DNA from: an uncultured Gemmatimonadota bacterium
Lineage (GTDB): Bacteria > Gemmatimonadota > Gemmatimonadetes > Gemmatimonadales > Gemmatimonadaceae
Assembly (NCBI GenBank): GCA_903910555.1
Contig: CAIVZZ010000013.1
Span: forward strand, 1-64,000
DNA: 64,000 nucleotides
Reading direction: 5' to 3'
The position numbers and the translations under genes were made by a program. This document shows positions 45,436 through 53,599 of the stretch, piece after piece. Position 1 is the stretch's first letter. Each line of letters opens with the position of its first letter. The notes beneath the pieces were generated by a model that searched no databases, had not been told where the DNA came from, and saw only the letters and a list, made by a program, of their open reading frames with translations.

Positions 45436-47271
45436 GTGTTGCAACAGATGCGGAACAACGCGAAGTGGATCTGGATCGTCATCGTGGTCGCCTTTGTCGG
45501 CGGCTTCCTGCTGTTCCAGACCTCCGGCCTCGCCGGTCGCTCAGCCGTTACCACCTCTACCGCCGTCGGTAAGGTCAACGGGACCGAAATCAGCTATATC
45601 GCCTGGCAGAATACGACTGCCACGTTGGTCCAGCAGCAGGAGACGCGCCTCGGCCGCGGAATGACGCTCGACGAGCGCGCCCAGCTCGAGACGCAGGCAT
45701 TCAACGATCTCGTCAGCGATGTCCTTCTCAATCAGGAATTCGAGAAGCGCGGCATCCGCGTGACCGACGATGAAATCATCAGCGCCGCCAAGACGTCGCC
45801 ACCGCCGGATCTCGTGAACTCACCGGAGCTCCAGACGGACGGCCAGTTCGACCCCAGCAAGTACGCGCGTTTTCTCGCGAGCCCGACCGCCCGCCAGCAG
45901 GGGCTGCTCGCGCGGCTTGAGCAGTTCTATAGAACGGAGCTTCCGAAACAGAAGCTGTACAATCAGGTCGCCGGCGACATTTTCGTCCCCGACGCCCGCC
46001 TCTGGCTGACGTGGCGCGATGCGCACGACTCGGCGACTGTGTCTTCGGTTGCGTTCAAGCCGATGTCGACGAAAGAGATCAAGGACGCAGTAACAGAAGC
46101 CGACATGCAGAAGTACTACGACGCGCACACGAAGGACTTCGACCGTCCTGCGCGCGCATCAATTTCGATCGTGCAGATCAATCGCAAGCCGACGGCTGCC
46201 GACACTGCGGCGACGCTTAAGAAGATCCTCGCCATTCGCGCGGAGCTCGAGAAGGGCGCGAAGTTCGAGGACGTCGCGAAACGCGAGTCCGAAGACACCG
46301 TCAGCGGCAAAGACGGCGGCAAGCTGCCGATGAGCGCGAAGGGCACGTATGTCACCGCGTTCGAAGATGCGGCGTACAAGCTCAAGGTCGGCGAGCTCTC
46401 CGCCCCCGTGCTCACACCGTACGGCTACCACATCATTCGGGTCGATACACACAAAGGCGACTCGATCTCGATGCACCACATCCTGAAGTTCATCAAGCAG
46501 GATGATTCGGCGGCCACGAAGTCCGATACGCGCGCCGATACGCTCGCGAAGCTCGCTGCGAGCGCAGTGGAACCGGCAAAGTTCGACAGCGCGGCGAAGA
46601 AGCTGGGGCTGCTCGTCTCGCGCATCAATCTCGAAGAAGGTTCGCCCGCCGTGTACCTCAACCATGTGGTGCCGAGCGCGGCTGCATGGGCGTTCGGCGG
46701 CGCGAAGGTCGGCGAGTCGAGCGATCTGTTCGACGACGAGCAGGGCTACTATCTCGTTCGCCTCGATTCGATTCACACGGGCGGCGTGAAGCCGTTCGCC
46801 GATTTGAAGGCGGAGCTTCGCGAGCTCGCAGCACATCAGAAGTCGCTCGACGAGCTCGTCCCGAAAGCGAAGGCATTCTCGGCGGCCGCAGCGGCGTCGA
46901 CGCTCGAAGGAGCGGCCAAGGCGCAGGGGATGACAGTCGAGAAGGTCGGCCCGTTTGCACGCAGCTCGCAGGTTCCGGAACTCGGGATGCTGTCCGAGGC
47001 AGTTGGTGCGGCGTTCTCACCGACGCTGCCGATTGGAGCAGTGAGCGCTCCGATCAAGACCGATGCTGGCGTGTTCGTGATCCGCGTGGATAAGCGGACG
47101 AGTTCAGATTCGGCGAAGTGGATGGCGCAGAAGCCGACGCAGCGGGATCAGCTGACACGAGCGCTTCGCGAGCAGCGGATTCGGATGTATCTGGACGGAG
47201 TGAAGAAGTCGGCGAAGATTGATGATCGTCGGAAGGAACTGCAGAATGCGCAGCGGAAAGCGACTTCTTAA
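45436..47271 (+). CDS. PpiD/SurA-type peptidylprolyl isomerase
   Basis: The 611-residue, membrane-anchored periplasmic foldase has the PpiD-typical start LQQMRNNAKWIWIVIVVAFVGGFLLF (single TM). The SurA_N-like chaperone domain follows (VGKVNGTEISYIAWQN through DERAQLETQAFNDLVSDVLLNQEFEKRGI), and then a parvulin domain (FEDVAKRESEDTVSGKDGGKLPMSAKGTYVTAFEDAAYKLKVGELSAPVLTPYGYHIIRV). A second, degenerate parvulin-like segment lies near the C-terminus. The GTG at 45436 was chosen because AAGGGAG at 45421-45427 sits at ideal spacing; the GTG at 45427 would overlap that site. Confidence 0.88.
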   Translation: MLQQMRNNAKWIWIVIVVAFVGGFLLFQTSGLAGRSAVTTSTAVGKVNGTEISYIAWQNTTATLVQQQETRLGRGMTLDERAQLETQAFNDLVSDVLLNQEFEKRGIRVTDDEIISAAKTSPPPDLVNSPELQTDGQFDPSKYARFLASPTARQQGLLARLEQFYRTELPKQKLYNQVAGDIFVPDARLWLTWRDAHDSATVSSVAFKPMSTKEIKDAVTEADMQKYYDAHTKDFDRPARASISIVQINRKPTAADTAATLKKILAIRAELEKGAKFEDVAKRESEDTVSGKDGGKLPMSAKGTYVTAFEDAAYKLKVGELSAPVLTPYGYHIIRVDTHKGDSISMHHILKFIKQDDSAATKSDTRADTLAKLAASAVEPAKFDSAAKKLGLLVSRINLEEGSPAVYLNHVVPSAAAWAFGGAKVGESSDLFDDEQGYYLVRLDSIHTGGVKPFADLKAELRELAAHQKSLDELVPKAKAFSAAAAASTLEGAAKAQGMTVEKVGPFARSSQVPELGMLSEAVGAAFSPTLPIGAVSAPIKTDAGVFVIRVDKRTSSDSAKWMAQKPTQRDQLTRALREQRIRMYLDGVKKSAKIDDRRKELQNAQRKATS

Positions 47272-47426
47272 CGGCATAACTCTCAGCCGGGACCTGCCAG
47301 ATAACTGAAACTGTCAGAAACAAAGAAGGCCCCGCAGATGATTGCGGGGCCTTCGATTTTCACGCTGGAGTGGTCTGACAGTTATTCGGTTGTCTGATAG
47401 TTCCCCGCTGACAGTTATGCCGTTAA
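47268..47426. repeat. Nested inverted repeat spanning the ppiD-tatA stop codons
   Basis: TTAACGGCATAACT (47268-47281) pairs perfectly with 47413-47426, so the two convergent stop codons lie inside the arms. Further paired words (CTGTCAGA near 47310 with TCTGACAG near 47375) lead to a central terminator hairpin at 47326-47353. Confidence 0.8.
47326..47353. terminator. Bidirectional intrinsic terminator between ppiD and tatA
   Basis: AAGGCCCCGCA (47326-47336), loop GATGAT, and TGCGGGGCCTT (47343-47353) form a perfect 11-bp GC-rich stem. A T-rich stretch (CGATTTT) follows on the plus strand, and CTTTGTTT on the minus strand. It serves both convergent genes. Confidence 0.88.
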
Positions 47427-47677
47427 ATCAACCGCTTCGGCTCGGCAGCGGGCGCCGATTCCTCGCGCACCGGCATCGACGCCGGCGGGAGCGACGCATT
47501 CTGCGACGGGGTATCAATCGAATTCTGCACTTCGTTCATATTCTTCTTGAATTCCTTGATTCCCTTCCCGAACGAACCGGCAATCTCAGGAATCCGCTTG
47601 GCTCCGAACAGCAGCAAGCAGACCAACAACAGCAGGCCGATTTCCATCGGGCCAAAGATCGAGGCTTGAAGTGGCAT
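47423..47677 (-). CDS. tatA: Sec-independent translocase protein TatA
   Basis: The 84-residue protein is a short single-span translocase component: FGPMEIGLLLLVCLLLFGAKRIPEIAGSFGKGIKEFKKNM, i.e. TM helix, FGxxRIPE hinge and amphipathic helix, then an acidic, Pro-rich tail. The ATG at 47677 has AGGAG about 7 nt upstream; the longer open frame upstream belongs to no recognisable protein. It polymerises around TatC (encoded at 60932-61756) to export folded twin-arginine substrates, such as the SRPBCC protein at 13719-14261. Confidence 0.93.
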   Translation of the reverse strand: MPLQASIFGPMEIGLLLLVCLLLFGAKRIPEIAGSFGKGIKEFKKNMNEVQNSIDTPSQNASLPPASMPVREESAPAAEPKRLI

Positions 47678-47685
47678 ACCGTCTC

Positions 47686-47967
47686 CTAGAAAAGCGAACG
47701 CGCAATCAGATAGGCGATCAGGACCCCGACGAGACTCAGCAACGATACGTCGAGCGCGATGGGCCCCAATCCAAACTTGATGATAACCAAATCTATGTCG
47801 ATATGCCCCAATGAGGGCGTAACGGCCGTCGTCAGGAACTCCTTCACCGATCCCGACGGGAGCCATTTCCGGGCGCCCGCGGTCATCAGCCCACCGACCA
47901 GGAAGCCACAGATCAGCACTATGGCATGATACCCCGGCCTATTCTTCGACGATCCTTTAGGCGCCAT
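47686..47967 (-). CDS. DUF4321 membrane protein
   Basis: The 93-residue protein has two membrane helices (YHAIVLICGFLVGGLMTAGA and LDVSLLSLVGVLIAYLIARSLF) around a periplasmic loop ending in LVIIKFGLGPIALDV, the pattern of the DUF4321 family. The ATG is preceded by GGAGG at good spacing. It sits 8 bp upstream of tatA and 2 bp after the prenyl synthase gene. Function unknown. Confidence 0.8.
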   Translation of the reverse strand: MAPKGSSKNRPGYHAIVLICGFLVGGLMTAGARKWLPSGSVKEFLTTAVTPSLGHIDIDLVIIKFGLGPIALDVSLLSLVGVLIAYLIARSLF

Positions 47968-47969
47968 AG

Positions 47970-48974
47970 TTACGACCTCCGGTCCAAGACGTAGGCGATA
48001 GCATCAGCCAAAGCCTGACGGGCCTCGCTCGCGGGCAGCCCCGCCAGCGCCTCCTCGGCCTCCTGCGCGAACTCTTCGCCCTTCCGGCGCGCATAATCGA
48101 GCCCGCCACATTCCGTGACGATCTGGACCACTTCGGCGATCTCCGTGTCAGCCGGGACCGGGCTCGCGAACAGTGCGTTCACCACCGAGCGCTGCGCGGG
48201 CGACATCGCCGGGAGCGCCGCGATCAATGGCAGCGTCACCTTGTGCTCGCGCAGATCATTTCCGCTCGGCTTCCCCGTTACGCTTTCGGTCTCGGTGTAA
48301 TCGAGCAGGTCATCGGCGAGCTGGAACGCCATGCCGAGCTGCTCGCCATACCGGCGCAGCGCTGCGCGATGACGCGGTGCGCCGCAGATCGCGCCAACCT
48401 CACACGAGGCGCCGAGCAGCGATGCGGTCTTCGCGCGATTGAGCGCGAAATAATCGGTCTCGGAAAAACTCAGCGCGTCGTACGAAGCGAGCTGACGCAT
48501 CTCGCCGAGCGTCATCTCGTTCGACGCAGACGTGAAGGCACGAAGCGGTTCTATTTGCTCCAGGCGGACGAGCTCGGCGAGCGCGCGCGAATAGAGATAG
48601 TCGCCCATGATCACGGCGATCTGGTGCGAGAAGAGCGCGTTGATCGTCGGCTGGCCGCGGCGGACATTCGAGTGATCCACCGAATCATCGTGCACGACGC
48701 TCGCGAGATGCACGAGCTCGGCAACCGCCGCCATCGCCGTCGCCATCGGTACGGTGCGGTCCTCAAGTGCGCTCGACAGCAGCAACAGTGTGGGACGAAG
48801 CATCTTCCCCTTCATCCCCATCAGGTGCGCATTCACCGCGGCGATGATCGGCGCGTCGGCCTTCACGATGCGCCACATCTCAGTCGGCACGTTCGCGAGC
48901 TGCTCGCGAACGGGCGTCTGAATTTCCAGCAGCGCGGATGCAACAGGCGCGCGGAGTCGCTCGATGATCGTCAC
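47970..48974 (-). CDS. Polyprenyl diphosphate synthase
   Basis: The 334-residue trans-isoprenyl diphosphate synthase has the first Asp-rich motif in LVHLASVVHDDSVDHSNVRRGQPTIN and the second in GMAFQLADDLLDYTETESVTGKPSGNDLREHKVTLPLI. It builds a long isoprenoid chain, such as the quinone side chain (octa- or heptaprenyl); chain length cannot be read. It starts with GTG overlapping the TPR gene stop (GTGA). Confidence 0.92.
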   Translation of the reverse strand: MTIIERLRAPVASALLEIQTPVREQLANVPTEMWRIVKADAPIIAAVNAHLMGMKGKMLRPTLLLLSSALEDRTVPMATAMAAVAELVHLASVVHDDSVDHSNVRRGQPTINALFSHQIAVIMGDYLYSRALAELVRLEQIEPLRAFTSASNEMTLGEMRQLASYDALSFSETDYFALNRAKTASLLGASCEVGAICGAPRHRAALRRYGEQLGMAFQLADDLLDYTETESVTGKPSGNDLREHKVTLPLIAALPAMSPAQRSVVNALFASPVPADTEIAEVVQIVTECGGLDYARRKGEEFAQEAEEALAGLPASEARQALADAIAYVLDRRS

Positions 48975-51334
48975 GACGCCATCGCCTTGTCTACCGCGTT
49001 CAAGCGATCGCCGACATCGCGAAACTGGATGTCGACGCCGAACACGCGCTCGTAAACTCCTTTTGCGTCGGCAGGTTTGCCGAGCGACTCGTTGATATAT
49101 CCGAGCAGATAGAGGACGCCGACGAGCTGTTCATCGCGCGCGCCCGGCTCGCTGAGTGCACGGGTGAGAATCGTCGCGGCAACAGGCAGCTGCTTTTTCT
49201 CGAGGAAGCACTGGCCGAGCGCTTCGTATGTGCGCACGCGATGTTCGTGACCGCGGAGCGCTTTTTGAAACTGAGAAATTGCTTCGTCGAGCAGTCCCAT
49301 TTCTTTGTACGCGACGCCGAGATCGTAGTTCGACTCGTGATCTTCGGAGTCGACGTTTTCGGCAACGCCCTGCTTGAACTTCTTGAGCATGTCGGCGAAG
49401 TCGGCCGCCTCATCACCGGTCGGCGCCTCTTCGTCGACGACCATGCGCGTGGACTTCGGACCTTCTTCATCGCGCAGCCAGTCGCCGAGCGAAACGAAGT
49501 CATCATCCCCGCCGATTGCAGCAGCCGGGGGTTCATCGACGGGCGGGAGCTGCGACGCATCGAGCGCCGCCGTGTAGCGGCGGCCACCCTTTGCCGGCGT
49601 GAAGACGCGCGTCGTGCGCGCCGTGGTTGCGCGCGGCCCGGTCGGCGATTCGATCGGTTCAGGCGGCGTTCCGAACGACTCGAGCGCGGCCTGCGCGCGC
49701 ACGTCATCTGGCGAGAGCTCGAGCACGCGATGGTACACCTGCTTCGCTTTCTCCGCCTGTCCGTCGCGGAAGAGCGCGTCGGCGAGTTCGACGTACGCTT
49801 CGGCAAGGCGGGCTTTGTCGTTCGCGCGAAACGCATACTCGACGCGCTTCTGATGATGGCGCACCGACGCGGGATTCAGACGGATGATTTCATCCGCGAT
49901 CGCACGCGCGGCGTCGAGATCGTTTCCTTTCTCGAATCCCACGAGCGCGGCTTCCAACTCTTTCAGGCCGCCTTCGCGATCGCCCTGATCGAGCAGCGCT
50001 TCTGCGTACTCGCGATGGAGTGCCCAGTTATCCGGATCGTCTACAAGCCGAACGCCGAGCATCCCGGCAGAGTTCGCGAGAACGGACGTGGTGCGACGAA
50101 CCGGCGGCGGAAGTTCTTCGACCTGTTCAGCCGGAAGCTCCGAAAAGGTGATGGCCTCTTCGGGTGCTTCGGCGACGAGCTCGATCAACTCTTCAGATTC
50201 ACGTGCAATCAGCTCCGCAGATTTTCTCGGTGCTGTCGGCTCGTCCATATCGAGCAGCGGCAGATCGAGATCGATCGTTGGAACTGTTGATTGCGCCGGA
50301 ATGTGCGCGGTACCGGCGGCCGGCGTTCCGTCGAGATCGATCATCGGCAGATCGCCGGGGAGCGCGAGATCGCTGATGCGGGCGCCCGTGGGAGCTTCGA
50401 CGATCGCCCCCAGATCCAGCTCGGCGAACTCGCTCGCGTCGAGCGGTGCGGGCTCGATGATCGCGGTATCGCTGAACGACGTGGTCTCGAGGCCGAGTAT
50501 CGCGCCGGAGGTCGGGCGCGGCTCCGTTATCGGCTCCGGCATCGACGTCGGAATAATTTCGACGGCCTGCGCAGGAGTCGGCGTTGGCGGCGGCGAGACG
50601 TCGATCTTCGTGCTGATCCCGCGCGTGAGACGCGATGCGCGCGGTGTAGGCGCGTCGAGATCGATGAAGATGAGATCGTCGCTCTTCGCGCGGCGTCCAC
50701 CGTCGCCGGATTTTCCTTCAGCGTTCGGGTCGATCGCCTTCATGCGCTCGAGCGTCGCCTGCGCTTCTGCCGTGCGGCCGGCGCCATCGTAGCGCGCGTA
50801 GAGCATCTGCAGCTGCTCGAGCGCTTCGGTTTTGCGCTCGGCTTTCGTCAGCTGCTCGGCGAGCATCAGGCGGATGTCGTCTTGATCGGGGCAGAGATCG
50901 GCGAACTCTTTCAGTGCGCGGAATGCTTCTTCCATCTGGCCGGACTTCTGCATCCGGTCCGCGTACTCGAGAAAATTCGATTTTGCGTCGCCATTGAATC
51001 CCTTGGCGGCGCTGATCTTTCCGAGTTTGTAGTAGACCGTCGCGCGGCCCGGCGAGGTGCGCAGGATTTTATTGCACAGCGCGATCGCGTTGTTAAAAAA
51101 TCCGCCTTCCGCGTAGAGATCGACGGCGCGCTCGTACAGCGTGACGGCCTCGGGCGTGCTGCCCTGGCGGACGAGAAGATCGCCGACGCGGTTATAGAGA
51201 CCGACGTCGACATTTTCGTCGCCGCCCGCGTCGAAGACGTCGAGGATTTCTCGATACGCCGCAATCGCCTTATCGAGCTGTTTTTTCTGCTCGAAATCGG
51301 CGGCTTTCTTCCTTAGAGCAGCGACGTTTGCCAT
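48971..51334 (-). CDS. Large TPR protein
   Basis: The 787-residue, cytoplasmic, acidic protein has N-terminal TPRs (ADFEQKKQLDKAIAAYREILDVFDAGG, VGLYNRVGDLLVRQGSTPEAVTLYERAVDLYAEGGFFNNAIALCNKIL, FLEYADRMQKSGQMEEAFRALKEFADL) up to about residue 200. A disordered segment of about 200 residues with repeated LPxxDLD-like words follows. A second TPR block (WALHREYAEALLDQGDREGGLKELEAAL to LSPDDVRAQAALE) comes next, and a third C-terminal one (YDLGVAYKEMGLLDEAISQFQKALRGHEHRVRTYEALGQCFLEKKQL). No catalytic motif. Likely a scaffold; it resembles the 43371-45206 protein in design. Confidence 0.82.
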   Translation of the reverse strand: MANVAALRKKAADFEQKKQLDKAIAAYREILDVFDAGGDENVDVGLYNRVGDLLVRQGSTPEAVTLYERAVDLYAEGGFFNNAIALCNKILRTSPGRATVYYKLGKISAAKGFNGDAKSNFLEYADRMQKSGQMEEAFRALKEFADLCPDQDDIRLMLAEQLTKAERKTEALEQLQMLYARYDGAGRTAEAQATLERMKAIDPNAEGKSGDGGRRAKSDDLIFIDLDAPTPRASRLTRGISTKIDVSPPPTPTPAQAVEIIPTSMPEPITEPRPTSGAILGLETTSFSDTAIIEPAPLDASEFAELDLGAIVEAPTGARISDLALPGDLPMIDLDGTPAAGTAHIPAQSTVPTIDLDLPLLDMDEPTAPRKSAELIARESEELIELVAEAPEEAITFSELPAEQVEELPPPVRRTTSVLANSAGMLGVRLVDDPDNWALHREYAEALLDQGDREGGLKELEAALVGFEKGNDLDAARAIADEIIRLNPASVRHHQKRVEYAFRANDKARLAEAYVELADALFRDGQAEKAKQVYHRVLELSPDDVRAQAALESFGTPPEPIESPTGPRATTARTTRVFTPAKGGRRYTAALDASQLPPVDEPPAAAIGGDDDFVSLGDWLRDEEGPKSTRMVVDEEAPTGDEAADFADMLKKFKQGVAENVDSEDHESNYDLGVAYKEMGLLDEAISQFQKALRGHEHRVRTYEALGQCFLEKKQLPVAATILTRALSEPGARDEQLVGVLYLLGYINESLGKPADAKGVYERVFGVDIQFRDVGDRLNAVDKAMAS

Positions 51335-51360
51335 GAGAGGAGAAAGCTATGCCGTGCGCC

Positions 51361-52617
51361 CTAGCCGTGACAAGCTTTTCCGCGCGCCCAAGAGCGGCTG
51401 CATCGGTGGTCCCCGTACCAGTACGGGAGTTCCCGGATGTCGCCGATGTCAAAGAGGGCCAGGTCGGCCGAGAAACCGGGGCTCAGCTGGCCGGTTTCGG
51501 CGGCGAGCCCGAGTGCCGCGGCGCCGTTGGTGGTCGCGCCGAGCATCGCCTCCGCCACCGAGAGATGGAGCTGGCTCACCGCGAGGGTCAGCATGAGCGG
51601 AAAGTTGACTGTCGGCGATGTCCCCGGATTGAAATCGGTGGCAAGAGCGATCGCGGCGCCGGCGGCTATGAGATCGCGCGCGGGTGCCTGTCGGGTTTTG
51701 CCGAGGAACAGCATTGTGCCGGGGAGCAGCGTCGCGACGGTCTGGCTCGCGGCGAGGGCCCTGATACCGGGCTCGGAAATGGCGGCGAGATGGTCAGCGC
51801 TGGTCGCGCCGAGTTCGGCGGCGAGCTCGGCGGCACCACTCGGCTCGAGTTCGTCGGCATGGAGTTTGAGCGCGAGGCCGTGCGTGCGTGCCGCGCCGAG
51901 AATCTTCCGCGTCTCGTCGAGCGTGTAGACGCCGGGCTCACAAAAAATGTCGACGAATGTCGCGAGTTTTTCTTGTGCGACGCGCGGAATCATTTCGTCG
52001 GTCAGGAGCGCGATGTACTCGGCGCGCTGGCTGGATTTCGCACGATATTCGAGCGGAATTTCGTGTGCGCCGAGGAAGGTCGGGACGATGCGAATCGGGA
52101 GCGCGGCTTGGAGGCGCTGGATGACGCGGAGCGATTTTAATTCATCGTCGAGCGTGAGGCCGTAGCCGCTTTTCAGCTCGACGGTCGTGGTGCCGTGCGC
52201 GGCGAGCCGTTTGATGCGCGGGAGTGCGAGCGCAAACAGCTCGTCTTCGGAGCGCGAGCGAAGATCGCGCACGGAACTGTGGATTCCCCCGCCCTGCCTG
52301 GCGATTTCCATGTAGCCGAGTCCGGAAGCGCGCAGTTCCTGCTCTTCGAAACGCGGTTTGCCGAAGATGCCGTGGGTGTGGGAATCGATCAGGCCGGGGG
52401 TGAGGACGCCACGGGCGCAGTCGATGCGGGCGGCGGTGGGGTGGGAGCGTTCGAGATCGGATTGCGGGCCGACGGCGGTGATCTTGTCGTTTTCGGTCGC
52501 GACTGCGGTGTTGGTGAGGACTCGCAGGTCGTTCAACTCGGCACCTCGCCGAGCGCGGGCGGGGCCGGAACAGGTGACAACCTGCGACGAGTTGATGAAG
52601 AGTGATGAGTTGTTCAT
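51361..52617 (-). CDS. hutI: Imidazolonepropionase
   Basis: The 418-residue amidohydrolase is the third enzyme of histidine degradation, opening imidazolone-5-propionate to N-formimino-glutamate. The HTHGIFGKPRFEEQ motif (metal His pair, about residue 80) is present, with GTTTVELKSGYGLTLDDELKSLRVI, FLGAHEIPLEYR, LHADELEPSGAAELAAELGATSADHL (metal His) and ALATDFNPGTSPTVNFPLMLTLA (catalytic Asp). ATG start; no clear Shine-Dalgarno. It is separated from the other hut genes by a family B palindrome and two unrelated genes. Confidence 0.95.
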   Translation of the reverse strand: MNNSSLFINSSQVVTCSGPARARRGAELNDLRVLTNTAVATENDKITAVGPQSDLERSHPTAARIDCARGVLTPGLIDSHTHGIFGKPRFEEQELRASGLGYMEIARQGGGIHSSVRDLRSRSEDELFALALPRIKRLAAHGTTTVELKSGYGLTLDDELKSLRVIQRLQAALPIRIVPTFLGAHEIPLEYRAKSSQRAEYIALLTDEMIPRVAQEKLATFVDIFCEPGVYTLDETRKILGAARTHGLALKLHADELEPSGAAELAAELGATSADHLAAISEPGIRALAASQTVATLLPGTMLFLGKTRQAPARDLIAAGAAIALATDFNPGTSPTVNFPLMLTLAVSQLHLSVAEAMLGATTNGAAALGLAAETGQLSPGFSADLALFDIGDIRELPYWYGDHRCSRSWARGKACHG

Positions 52618-52628
52618 ACAAGTGGAAA

Positions 52629-52752
52629 GTTAACCACTAACCGTTGGTCGGTGTTCTGTTAACCGATTCGTCCTGACTCCGACCCGTGTCGAAGTGGGTC
52701 GTGGCCAGGACGAATTTTCATACAGAACACCGACCAACAGTTAGTAGTTAAC
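52629..52752. repeat. Palindromic element, family B, copy 2
   Basis: Arms 52629-52659 and 52722-52752 (31 nt) match except at two positions: GTTAACCACTAACCGTTGGT and the GTTAACTACTAACTGTTGGT counterpart. A GGACGAAT/ATTCGTCC pair lies inside. The right half read on the minus strand is almost identical to 38411-38455, and the centre (CGACCCGTGTCGAAGTGGGT) resembles the copy 1 centre. It fills the 169-bp space between hutI and the next minus-strand gene. Confidence 0.9.
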
Positions 52753-52786
52753 AGTTCACTAGTTTTATGTTCTCGAACGGCGGTTT

Positions 52787-53479
52787 TTATGTTCTCGGCA
52801 CGCCCTCGGGCAGTGCCGCCCTCGTGGCTCGGTCACTCATGAGCTGCGTCACGAACCGCTGCCCCTCGCCGATCCGCTCGACTTCGAGCGCGACAGCTTC
52901 GATCCCCTGCTCCATCCGTTCCATCCGGTCAGTTACATCCTTCGGGATTTGCAACGGCGCCGGCCGGTTGCCCCGTCGGAAAATGAGCCGGGCGAACGCG
53001 ATCGAGAGCGGCAGGCCGATGGTGAACATCCCGACGATGGACATTGCGGTTAGCTGTCCGGCGCTCGGCTGGCCGTAGCGGAACGGGGCACCCGTGCTGG
53101 TCGACGTCTGCTTCATGAGTCCGCTCGGCGCGGCAGAAAGCGCGCGGCCGGATGCGGCGATATCTGCTTCGAGCGTCGTGATTCTGGCGTCGAGCTGCAG
53201 GATTCTTGTCTCGATCCCCGTTTGATCCGGCCCTGGTCTGGCGCTGCGGAGCGCCCGCGAAAGGTCGTTGCGGCGCGAGTTTGCCGAGATGAGCTGACTG
53301 CTCAGTTCGGTCCGCTGTGCCTGCAGCGCATCGACGTCCGACTGGTTGATCGGCACCGGGAACTGCGCCGGCGCGCCAGGGGTCGGCGCAGCCGAAGCCG
53401 GCGCCGCAACCGGATTATTGGGAGCGCTCCCCTTCGGAGCCCCCGGAGCCCTCGTAGTCGCCTGAGCCATGATTGCCAT
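52787..53479 (-). CDS. Coiled-coil membrane protein of unknown function
   Basis: The 230-residue protein has an Ala/Pro/Gly-rich N-terminus, then a long coiled coil (QSDVDALQAQRTELSSQLISANSRRNDLSRALRS and TGIETRILQLDARITTLEADIAASG), one TM helix (SIVGMFTIGLPLSIAFARLIF) and a second helical segment (VTDRMERMEQGIEAVALEVERIGEGQRFVTQLM). No known family is recognised. It lies on the minus strand between the radical SAM gene and hutI. Likely an envelope or structural protein; no link to histidine use is evident. Confidence 0.7.
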   Translation of the reverse strand: MAIMAQATTRAPGAPKGSAPNNPVAAPASAAPTPGAPAQFPVPINQSDVDALQAQRTELSSQLISANSRRNDLSRALRSARPGPDQTGIETRILQLDARITTLEADIAASGRALSAAPSGLMKQTSTSTGAPFRYGQPSAGQLTAMSIVGMFTIGLPLSIAFARLIFRRGNRPAPLQIPKDVTDRMERMEQGIEAVALEVERIGEGQRFVTQLMSDRATRAALPEGVPRT

Positions 53480-53572
53480 TACGGCACTATCTCCTTCCCG
53501 GTTTCGAAACGGTCATGTCGCGGTTCGCCGACAGCCGTCAGCACAGGGCTATAAGCTCACAGCCGTAAGTTC

Positions 53573-53599
53573 TAAGCTCTTAGCTCTCAGCTCTCAAGC
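53573..53599. repeat. Heptad direct repeats of AGCTCT
   Basis: TAAGCTCT, TAGCTCT, CAGCTCT and CAAGCT follow one another here, at the 3' end of the radical SAM gene. The preceding bases (53531-53572) contain inverted ACAGCCGT and AAGCTCAC words. It appears to be a decayed small repeat in the 114-bp gap. Confidence 0.4.

Noticed and set aside
50291-51316. Long plus-strand frame opposite the 787-residue TPR gene
   Set aside because: Antisense shadow of a TPR gene with clear repeats; no start signal or motif of its own.
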